DNA from: Clostridiaceae bacterium
Lineage (GTDB): Bacteria > Bacillota > Clostridia > Oscillospirales > Acutalibacteraceae
Assembly: GCA_016281115.1 (NCBI GenBank)
Contig: JAEEHZ010000195.1
Coordinates: 1 to 16,325, forward strand
Length of the DNA: 16,325 nt
Direction of reading: 5' to 3'
Under the pieces are notes generated by a model. It ran no database searches. It was not told the origin of the DNA and was given only the letters and a program-made list of their open reading frames with translations. Shown here piece by piece: positions 6,581-12,977 of this stretch; the stretch's first letter is position 1; each line of letters begins with the position of its first letter. A program made the position numbers and the translations under genes.

Positions 6581-7982
6581 TTATTACATTAACATATCCT
6601 TTTGGGCACGCGGTACCGTTTAGCGTATATCCGCTGTTTTCAAACATTTTAAGTTGATGTGCGACACTTTTTGTTATGCGCTCGCCGCTTACCGCAAGCG
6701 GTACTCCCGGCGGATATAGATAAAACGTGTCGTGCGATACATAGCCCTCGCACTCCGATATAGGCACCGTTACATACGGTCTGTTGTATGCGTCATAAGG
6801 CGTCATTATGATCTCTGTTTTTTCATTTGCGGCATACAGCCGCGTTGTTCTCATAACGGGCTTGCCGCCGATCGAAGCTGCATCTTTTAGAGCATTATAT
6901 AACCGTTTGAATCCCTCTTTTGTATCGCACACTGTCGAAATAGCAACGGCGTAGAGCGGGCAGCACATTTCAAGCTCGATTTTGCATTTTTCACGCAAAT
7001 ATTCACAAAGGTTTTCAGATGTCATATTATCGGCATAAAAGACCGATCTTGTAATATCATAGTCAAAAACTCCGTCTTTTTTGCCGAACAGTTTTAAATT
7101 ATCAATATGGGTCAAATCGTTACGGAATTCTTTAACTTTGTTTATGTAGTCTTTATACTCCGATTCTTTCAGTGCAAGCATATATCTTACTGCCTCAACG
7201 GCAGAGCTCATAAGCACATAAGAAGGGCTTGAGCTTTGATACACCTGAAGATAAAACTCAACTTGCCTTGTATCGACTAAAGCCGATATAATATGCAATA
7301 CTGCCGTTTGCGTAAGTGACGGAAGCGTTTTATGAAGGCTTTGCACAACAATATCGGCACCACAGCAAACTGCGCTTTTCGGAAACACACCGCCTCCGAA
7401 TGAAAAGTGCGCGCCGTGCGCCTCGTCTACTATAAGCGGTATGTTATATTTATGCGCAACGTTTGCAATGCACGCTATGTCGGATACAACGCCCTCGTAA
7501 GTGGGGGATGTTATTATAACAGCCTTGATATTACGCTCTTTTTGCAAAGCCGAATCCACGCTTTCGGGTGTAACAGACAAACTGCAGCCGAAATCAACAT
7601 CATTTTCGGGATATAAATATGCGGGCTTTAAGCCTCTCATAACAAGCGCGTTATATACGGATTTATGACAATTTCTGGCGACAAGCACCTTGTCGCCTGC
7701 TTTTGTACACGCGCTTATAGCTGTCAAAATGCCGCAGGTCGTTCCGTTTACAAGAATATATGTTTTATCGGAAGAGTATACCTTTGACATTTCATTTTGA
7801 ATATCCCTTATTATCCCCGTGGGGTGATGCAGATTATCAAAGCCTGCTATCTCGGTGATATCAAGAGAATACGCCTTGTCAAACAGCAAAGTGTTGCGCT
7901 TGTGACCGGGCATATGAAAAGGATACACATCGCCCGAACAATATTTTGCGAGTTCTTCGTACAGGCTTATTATATCGCACAC
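6573..7982 (-). CDS. Orn/Lys/Arg decarboxylase family PLP-dependent enzyme
   Basis: This 469-residue protein is a short-form member of the fold-type I basic amino acid decarboxylases, which make polyamines or their precursors. Motifs in order are PFHMPGHKR (21-29), NGTTCG (79-84), His106 (predicted to stack on PLP), DEAHGAH (186-192, Asp186 contacting the PLP nitrogen), SLHKTLPSLTQT (215-226, Lys218 the Schiff-base lysine) and the C-terminal YPPGVPL. Whether arginine, lysine or ornithine is the substrate is unclear. It begins 25 bases after scfB without a terminator, so it is probably the third gene of that operon. The start is uncertain. The first possible codon (GTG, 7982) lies inside the GGAGGTG ribosome binding site; an in-frame ATA at 7970 is better placed and matches where I remember homologues beginning. 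Confidence 0.9.
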   Translation of the reverse strand: MCDIISLYEELAKYCSGDVYPFHMPGHKRNTLLFDKAYSLDITEIAGFDNLHHPTGIIRDIQNEMSKVYSSDKTYILVNGTTCGILTAISACTKAGDKVLVARNCHKSVYNALVMRGLKPAYLYPENDVDFGCSLSVTPESVDSALQKERNIKAVIITSPTYEGVVSDIACIANVAHKYNIPLIVDEAHGAHFSFGGGVFPKSAVCCGADIVVQSLHKTLPSLTQTAVLHIISALVDTRQVEFYLQVYQSSSPSYVLMSSAVEAVRYMLALKESEYKDYINKVKEFRNDLTHIDNLKLFGKKDGVFDYDITRSVFYADNMTSENLCEYLREKCKIELEMCCPLYAVAISTVCDTKEGFKRLYNALKDAASIGGKPVMRTTRLYAANEKTEIIMTPYDAYNRPYVTVPISECEGYVSHDTFYLYPPGVPLAVSGERITKSVAHQLKMFENSGYTLNGTACPKGYVNVIKE

Positions 7983-8007
7983 CTCCCCTCTTGATTTTCA
8001 GCTTTAC

Positions 8008-9396
8008 TTAATCATTCATTTCACTTTCGGCAACTTTTATCATAATAGCCTGTTCAATACGCTTTTTGTGCAGCTCACAACCAAGTTTATAAACGCCGTT
8101 TATGCTGCCCGTAGCGTGATAGGCGTTTGCGGCACAGCCACCGCTGCAATAAAATCTTGCAAAGCAATCGTCGCACTCCTTGTGAGCATAAATATTACAG
8201 CTTTTGAATTCATCTCTCACGGGATTGTCGTTTATCCCGTCAAACACATTGCCGAGCAGAAATTTTTTATCTCCCGCAAATTGATGACAGGGATAGAGGT
8301 CACCCTCGGGCGTTACAGCCATATATTCCGTTCCTACGCCGCAGCCGGAAACTCGCTTTACAATGCACGGACCGCCCGTTAAATCTATCATATAGTGAAA
8401 AAATGTAAATCCTTCGCCTTTTTCTTCTCTTTTAAGCATTTCCTTTGCCAATATCTCGTATTGCCGGAGTAGAACAGGCAGATCTTCTTCTTTGAGCGCA
8501 TACGGCGCATCAGGCTCCGCAACAACAGGCTCAAGCGATATTTGCTTAAAGCCCAGATCGGCAATGTGGAGTATATCTTTCGCAAAATCCGTATTGTAAT
8601 GAGTATACGTGCCTCTTATGTAGTAATCTTGCTGATTTCTGCTGTCTGCGACCTTTTTGAATTTAGGTACTATAATATCGTAGCTGCCTTTTCCGTTAGG
8701 TGAAATACGAAGCCTGTCGTTTACGTCTTTTCTGCCGTCAAGACTCAGCACTACATTAGACATTTCCTTATTACAGAATTCCATTATTTCGTCCGTAAGC
8801 AAAATGCCGTTTGTGGTAATTGTAAACCTGAAGTTCTTGTTATGAATTTTCTCTTGCTCTCTGCCGTATTTTACAAGCTGTTTTACAACTTCAAAATTCA
8901 TAAGCGGCTCTCCGCCGAAAAAGTCCACTTCAAGGTTTTTGCGCGTGCCTGAATTTTCTATAAGAAAATCCAACGCCCTCTTGCCCACTTCAAAACTCAT
9001 AAGCCCGCATTGCCCCTGATATTTGCCCTCGTCGGCAAAACAGTATTTGCATCTTAAATTGCAGTCGTGTGCAACGTGAAGACAAAGTGCTTTAATAACA
9101 GATTGGCGTTTTTTAAAGTCGAAGGCAATATTCTTGTATTTATCTTCGGAATATAGCTTGCCCTGTGCTTTCAGCTTCTCAATATCTTCAAAGACCTGCT
9201 CTATATCCTGCCCGGTAACGTCGGGCAAATCTTTATATTTTTCGAGAATTATTTTTTTTATTTCTTCTCTGTCGCGTTTATCATACATTTCCATAATATC
9301 GTAAGCTACGTCATCAACGCTGTGTACACAACCGCTGTTTACGTCAATTACAATATTATATCCGTTACTTTTATACAAATGAAGCATATCCGTCAT
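8008..9396 (-). CDS. scfB: SCIFF peptide maturase, radical SAM/SPASM enzyme
   Basis: This 462-residue radical SAM enzyme modifies the cysteine-rich peptide encoded just upstream by forming thioether links. The N-terminal 90 or so residues (YKSNGYNIVIDVNSGCVHSV) form the peptide-recognition region typical of SCIFF maturases. The cluster motif is Cys112-x3-Cys116-x2-Cys119 (CNLRCKYCF), followed by GGEP (161-164) and the TTNG and SLDG strands. The SPASM region supplies auxiliary-cluster cysteines: Cys344, Cys352, Cys370, Cys400, Cys408, Cys411, Cys417, Cys421 and Cys440. The ATG at 9396 is the first possible start after an in-frame stop; Met4 (9387) is an alternative. Neither has an adjacent Shine-Dalgarno site; see the hairpin entry at 9397-9433. 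It lies 110 bases after scfA, beyond a terminator-like hairpin. Confidence 0.95.
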   Translation of the reverse strand: MTDMLHLYKSNGYNIVIDVNSGCVHSVDDVAYDIMEMYDKRDREEIKKIILEKYKDLPDVTGQDIEQVFEDIEKLKAQGKLYSEDKYKNIAFDFKKRQSVIKALCLHVAHDCNLRCKYCFADEGKYQGQCGLMSFEVGKRALDFLIENSGTRKNLEVDFFGGEPLMNFEVVKQLVKYGREQEKIHNKNFRFTITTNGILLTDEIMEFCNKEMSNVVLSLDGRKDVNDRLRISPNGKGSYDIIVPKFKKVADSRNQQDYYIRGTYTHYNTDFAKDILHIADLGFKQISLEPVVAEPDAPYALKEEDLPVLLRQYEILAKEMLKREEKGEGFTFFHYMIDLTGGPCIVKRVSGCGVGTEYMAVTPEGDLYPCHQFAGDKKFLLGNVFDGINDNPVRDEFKSCNIYAHKECDDCFARFYCSGGCAANAYHATGSINGVYKLGCELHKKRIEQAIMIKVAESEMND

Positions 9397-9433
9397 TTTG
9401 CGTTAAAGCAATTATTAATTAACGCTATCCTTT
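9397..9433 (-). promoter_or_regulatory. hairpin-bridged ribosome binding site of scfB
   Basis: On the minus strand AAAGGA (9433-9428) is 31 bases from the scfB ATG, too far to work directly. Between them GCGTTAA (9425-9419) and TTAACGC (9406-9400) are perfect complements around a 12-base loop. If folded, only TA before and AAA after the stem separate the site from the ATG, about 5 bases. The pairing is seen directly; the translational effect is inferred. Confidence 0.55.
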
Positions 9434-9458
9434 CATATAGAATAGTTGTTCTCAAAAG

Positions 9459-9495
9459 AAAATCGCTGCATCGCCTTGCGCTTTGCAACGATTTT
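9459..9495 (-). terminator. intercistronic terminator/attenuator between scfA and scfB
   Basis: AAAATCG (9495-9489) pairs with CGATTTT (9465-9459), extended by a T-G pair and TGCA/TGCA for 12 bp in all. The stem runs straight into TTTTCTTTTG on the minus strand. It lies 10 bases after the scfA stop. Partial read-through would yield much more precursor mRNA than maturase mRNA. Confidence 0.75.
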
Positions 9496-9505
9496 TCCTT
9501 TTTGA

Positions 9506-9658
9506 TTACTTATTGTTCTTGCACTGCTCGCACTGCTGATTTGCGATACTGCAAGAAGTTTTGCTTGCAGACTGGCAAGATGTCTGGCACTCTCCGCAGC
9601 CGCCGTTTTTAGCGGACTCAGAGAGATCGCGGGAGTTTAATGTTTTGATTCTTTCCAT
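9506..9658 (-). CDS. scfA: SCIFF ranthipeptide precursor (six cysteines in about 45 residues)
   Basis: This 50-residue peptide is the precursor for the radical SAM maturase encoded downstream. The leader MERIKTLNSRDL is the conserved SCIFF opening (consensus M-[KE]-x-IKTLN), and CGECQTSCQSA (21-31) is the family hallmark. Cysteines are at 21, 24, 28, 36, 43 and 46. The family's fourth cysteine (QSACKTSC) is Ser32 here (AGC), position 37 is Ser rather than Thr, and Cys46 is additional, so the total is still six. The ATG at 9658 is chosen over an upstream in-frame start because AGAGGA lies 6 bases before it and it matches the SCIFF start. It has its own strong promoter and is followed by a terminator-like hairpin before scfB. 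The product's role is unknown in the family. Confidence 0.93.
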   Translation of the reverse strand: MERIKTLNSRDLSESAKNGGCGECQTSCQSASKTSCSIANQQCEQCKNNK

Positions 9659-9679
9659 AATAGTTCCTCTTTTCTGTTG

Positions 9680-9696
9680 CGTCAATTTATTTAACG
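9680..9696 (-). promoter_or_regulatory. small hairpin at the 5' end of the scfA transcript
   Basis: CGTTAA (9696-9691) and TTGACG (9685-9680) form a 6-bp stem with one T-G pair around ATAAA, followed by CAA. It would sit at the very 5' end of the mRNA given the -10 at 9707-9702. It resembles the CGTTAA...AACGCAA element before scfB. Confidence 0.4.
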
Positions 9697-9701
9697 TAAA
9701 G

Positions 9702-9729
9702 ATTATATCAAAAAACTGAAATTTGTCAA
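9702..9729 (-). promoter_or_regulatory. scfA promoter
   Basis: The minus strand has a perfect TTGACA (9729-9724), a 16-base spacer and an extended TGATATAAT (-10 at 9707-9702). It starts only about 20 bases after the stop codon of the dockerin protein gene. It should drive scfA, scfB and the PLP enzyme. Confidence 0.85.
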
Positions 9730-9750
9730 TAGTCAATCGAAGATGTGTTA

Positions 9751-12222
9751 TTACAGCTTGTCAACAAGTTTTGCTATATATTTTTGTATTAAGGTAACAT
9801 CCTGCATATTTACATCAGAGTCGTAATTACAGTCTGAGTTCTTAAATGAATTTTTGCCCATATTCTCGTGTGTTGTAAGCTTGGCAATAATTCTTTGTAA
9901 TGCCGTTACATCAAGCATATCTACTTTGCCGTCGCAGTTTACGTCTCCGGGCATAGCCTTTACATCGGTGTCGGTATTATCTGTTGATGTATCGGTCGAT
10001 GTATCCTTAGAAGTGTCGGTGCTGTCCGAGGATGTATCGGTATTTTCCGTGTCGGAATTGCTTGAAGGAGAATATGTCCACAGTGCGTAAAGAGTGGTGG
10101 CACCGGTAATCTTCATTCCTTCAAAAACACCCTCTGCGGCATCTTTTGAAAGTGCCCAACCGCTGAAAACATAATCCTTGTCATCATTTTCGGGAACAAG
10201 CTCATTAAGATAAATTATGCCTTCTCTGTCTGTGCCCACAGCCACAGACACAACGGTGGAATCTATCTTTCCCCCATTGGGGTCAAGCGTTACATCTACT
10301 GCCAATTCTTCAAGCGCATCCAAAACACCCTGTCTTGCAGCTGAGAATTCGGCAGGACCGTATTTGTCGCTGTATAAAGATTCATTATATGCGTCCAAAA
10401 TAGCATTGCACTCACCAAGGGCATCGTTTAACGCCTTAAGACTTGACTCGTTATAATATTCGGCGTAGTTGTCTTTTTTGACTTGTTCATTCTGTTTTTG
10501 GATAAAGGCGTCAAGAATTTCAAGCTCGCGGTCAACGTTTTTGCCGTAGCGTTTATAGTGCAGATAGATGTAGTCGCCCTTTGCGCCTTTGTTAAGATCG
10601 GCAGCCAATGTTGGCTCGTCATACCACATAACGGTTTTATACTCAGCCATACATTCTTTAACATCAATTGCTATTCCCGTGATCGGTCTGTAAACGGTGT
10701 CTTTTGTATAATAACAGTAAATATATTCTCCGCCGCAGCCCTTGTTAAAATCAACTACCGTACCGTCTTCTGCGGTTACCGCTTGATAAACCACATTTTT
10801 GCCGTTTATAACTTCAGTGCGGGTTTTGTTGGCTTCTCCGCCCTTAACGAGCATAATGTCGGTTATAGCTTCACTTTTGTTGTTTGTATTCTTATAGCCT
10901 AAATAAATATATTTGCCGCCGGCGTCATCGTTCAGATCCTTATCGATCACCGTATATCCGGCATCTGAAAGCTCAGATACAGCGCTGCCCTCAGTATTGG
11001 CAAACGACGCTCTTAAATCGGACACATATACGGCATTGCTTTCATATTCATCAATATAATAGTGGTTTTCGCCGAGTATACGCGCATTCAGATCAGATCG
11101 TGTTACTATTCTTGTGTCATATGTGCCGTCAAGGTGCAGATCAAAAATTCTCACGCCCTGGTCACCGTCGTTGTAATCGTGATAAGTGCTGGCTTTGCAA
11201 TAGCCCTGTACAAGCTTGTATTCTGTGCCGTCCGAATCTTTATATGTACCTTCGCCCATAAGCGTGTTTTTGTGGTCGTGACCGTAGAAAATACCCTTTA
11301 CATTTTCATGCTCGGCAAACGCTTTATAAAGTTCCAAAGTGCTTGTAGCAGAGCAGCAGGCACTCTCAAGATAATTTCCCGTTACAGTGGGATTGTCTGT
11401 ATTTGGGCGGTAATATCCCGGAATATCGACCTTTTTGTCATTTGCATAAAATGCGCCTTCGTCGCCCTCATTACAGGGAACAACTATTCCGGTTGTGTAA
11501 AACTCATGCAATGGGATATGCTGGAAAGCAAGAGTGGGAGCATAATCGCCGTCCGTTGTAAAGCTCCTTATATTCTCATTAACTGTTCTTACGTAATTTA
11601 CTATACGTTGATATCCTTCTTCGTTATTATAACTTTTTGTGTCATTGTAACCGGGCTTGCCGTATCCGCCGTTGTCATCGTATGTTCCCGAGTCAAGCAG
11701 TATCAAATTCCACGCAACATTGTTGCCTTTGTTATCAAGTATCGGCAAACAGCCCGATCCCACGCCGTTAAGATCTATTGAAGAAAAATTATTGTCAAAA
11801 TCAATTGCACCATTCTCAACATACAGGTTATACTGTTCTGCTCTTGACGGACCGGATTCGCTGTCGTGGTTGCCAAATACTACGGCAAAGGGCGTTCCGT
11901 TGAATGTGCTTATAAACTGTTGTATTGTGTTTTTAAATCTATATGTTGTAGCTGTGGAAATCGTATTGTCGCCTGTGAGAACTATCAGATCGGGGTGATA
12001 CTCTTTTATTGAAAGTGAAAGAAGATCAAGACAGCCCTCTTCTATATTGTGATAATCCTGTATGTCGGCGATCTGCATTATTCTGAAATTTCCGTTGGCG
12101 TCGAATTTCAGACCGAAATCCGTCTTTTTTTGATTAAGTGATGACGCTGCATATGCGCTCGGAAAAACGCAGGTCAACATACAAAAAAACAGCAATACAG
12201 AAACAACTTTTTTAAATTTCAT
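9751..12222 (-). CDS. secreted metallophosphoesterase with MABP-like repeats and C-terminal dockerin
   Basis: This 823-residue modular protein starts with a signal peptide (1-26, cut near AYA-AS). A calcineurin-like phosphoesterase follows (about 44-375): ADIQD (52-56), GDN (84-86), GNHD (117-120), His235 and His239 in FQHIPLHE, and GHDH (314-317). Gln55 replaces the common DxH histidine, as in Dcr2/purple-acid-phosphatase-like members. Next come three related modules (about 397-444, 452-507, 513-557), each ending like DLNKGAxGxYIYLxYK, resembling an MABP beta-prism. A FIVAR-like helical part (about 566-641), an InlB-type beta repeat (643-716, ending TTLYALW), a Ser/Thr/Asp linker (717-755) and a type I dockerin (757-823) with two calcium loops (from Asp760 and Asp797) complete it. 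The dockerin implies attachment to a cohesin scaffold. The substrate is unknown. The ribosome binding site GGAAGG is 9 bases upstream. Confidence 0.9.
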   Translation of the reverse strand: MKFKKVVSVLLFFCMLTCVFPSAYAASSLNQKKTDFGLKFDANGNFRIMQIADIQDYHNIEEGCLDLLSLSIKEYHPDLIVLTGDNTISTATTYRFKNTIQQFISTFNGTPFAVVFGNHDSESGPSRAEQYNLYVENGAIDFDNNFSSIDLNGVGSGCLPILDNKGNNVAWNLILLDSGTYDDNGGYGKPGYNDTKSYNNEEGYQRIVNYVRTVNENIRSFTTDGDYAPTLAFQHIPLHEFYTTGIVVPCNEGDEGAFYANDKKVDIPGYYRPNTDNPTVTGNYLESACCSATSTLELYKAFAEHENVKGIFYGHDHKNTLMGEGTYKDSDGTEYKLVQGYCKASTYHDYNDGDQGVRIFDLHLDGTYDTRIVTRSDLNARILGENHYYIDEYESNAVYVSDLRASFANTEGSAVSELSDAGYTVIDKDLNDDAGGKYIYLGYKNTNNKSEAITDIMLVKGGEANKTRTEVINGKNVVYQAVTAEDGTVVDFNKGCGGEYIYCYYTKDTVYRPITGIAIDVKECMAEYKTVMWYDEPTLAADLNKGAKGDYIYLHYKRYGKNVDRELEILDAFIQKQNEQVKKDNYAEYYNESSLKALNDALGECNAILDAYNESLYSDKYGPAEFSAARQGVLDALEELAVDVTLDPNGGKIDSTVVSVAVGTDREGIIYLNELVPENDDKDYVFSGWALSKDAAEGVFEGMKITGATTLYALWTYSPSSNSDTENTDTSSDSTDTSKDTSTDTSTDNTDTDVKAMPGDVNCDGKVDMLDVTALQRIIAKLTTHENMGKNSFKNSDCNYDSDVNMQDVTLIQKYIAKLVDKL

Positions 12223-12268
12223 AAAACCTTACCTTCCGTTTCGTAAAATAAATATCAATTAAAGCGTA

Positions 12269-12910
12269 TTAATTGTCTAAGCTTACAAGCCTGTTTAATG
12301 CGGCAGCGTCGCATTTTTTAAAGCCCTGTGTATTTTCGGGATAATCAATAAGCGGCTTGCCGTCGGATGTAAGATTTATATAGGTTATGTTGGCAAGACC
12401 CGTGTTGCCGTATTCTATAACGGCGCTGACTATACCTGATTTATCGCCTGTGACGGCAGTACCGTCTTCTGCTGTGTTATTTACAACAACAATTTTGTCA
12501 CCGTCGCATATATATGCCAAAAATCTGTTGTTTTCTTTTTCACCGTCTACGCAATATTCAAAGTAAACAAGGCTGTGCGCCTCCAGTACGTCTTCAGACT
12601 TACTGTCTTCATCTTCGTTGCTGTCTGCCGCAGCTATTGCGGCAATATCATCAGAATCTGCGTACTTTGTTGAAATATCGGTATCTGTTTCAACAGCAAA
12701 AGCATTTTTCAAATCGAGCGTAACCGTTTTGGGTGCGTATATAGCGTTTAGCTGTGCCTTTAATGCAGCCACAGCGGTAGATGCGTCCGCGTCAAGATTA
12801 CCGCTTTTTACAAGTGCCGATCCGCCGATGATTATACCGACAACAAGCACCGCAAAAACAATAAAACCCAATAGCGCGATTTTTTTGTTCTTACCATTAA
12901 TTTCTGCCAT
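12269..12910 (-). CDS. membrane-anchored extracytoplasmic protein of unknown function
   Basis: I do not recognise this 213-residue protein. A short Lys-rich cytoplasmic start (1-10) is followed by one transmembrane helix (about 11-33) and an outside domain. The outside part has a helical stretch (41-57), an acidic low-complexity insert (about 78-109, rich in Asp, Glu and Ser) and a beta-rich C-terminal part (112-190) with Cys120, Cys135 and Cys200. This could be a signal anchor or an uncleaved signal peptide. GGAGGT lies 7 bases before the ATG and a TTGACT/TATAAT promoter lies just upstream. The dockerin phosphoesterase gene starts 46 bases after its stop with no terminator between, so the two are probably cotranscribed and may work at the same surface. 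Confidence 0.7.
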   Translation of the reverse strand: MAEINGKNKKIALLGFIVFAVLVVGIIIGGSALVKSGNLDADASTAVAALKAQLNAIYAPKTVTLDLKNAFAVETDTDISTKYADSDDIAAIAAADSNEDEDSKSEDVLEAHSLVYFEYCVDGEKENNRFLAYICDGDKIVVVNNTAEDGTAVTGDKSGIVSAVIEYGNTGLANITYINLTSDGKPLIDYPENTQGFKKCDAAALNRLVSLDN

Positions 12911-12948
12911 TTTTGTTACCTCCGCTTAAGAATACTAATATCATTTCG

Positions 12949-12977
12949 ATTATAGTTTAATTTAATGAAAAAGTCAA
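12949..12977 (-). promoter_or_regulatory. promoter of the membrane protein/phosphoesterase unit
   Basis: TTGACT (12977-12972), a 17-base spacer and a perfect TATAAT (12954-12949) are on the minus strand. The -35 directly abuts the stop codon of the ATP-grasp gene. The predicted start is near 12942, giving a leader of about 30 bases. Confidence 0.8.

Noticed and set aside
9659..9736. A longer SCIFF precursor beginning about 26 codons upstream
   Set aside because: The extension would be translated from the promoter region (including the -10 at 9702-9707), while the start at 9658 has a good ribosome binding site and the family's conserved leader.
9961..10062. Short tandem repeats in DNA, considered as a repeat array
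   Set aside because: They encode the Ser/Thr/Asp linker before the dockerin; unit lengths are irregular and there are no spacers, so it is not CRISPR or a separate repeat element.
10483..10902. A hydrophobic 139-codon plus-strand frame that could pass for a membrane protein
   Set aside because: It is the reverse complement of the MABP-like region of the dockerin protein; no start signal or promoter is present.
11062..11781. A 239-codon open frame on the plus strand
   Set aside because: It lies wholly antisense to the phosphoesterase domain, has no ribosome binding site or recognisable motif, and its composition follows from the codon pattern of the real gene.
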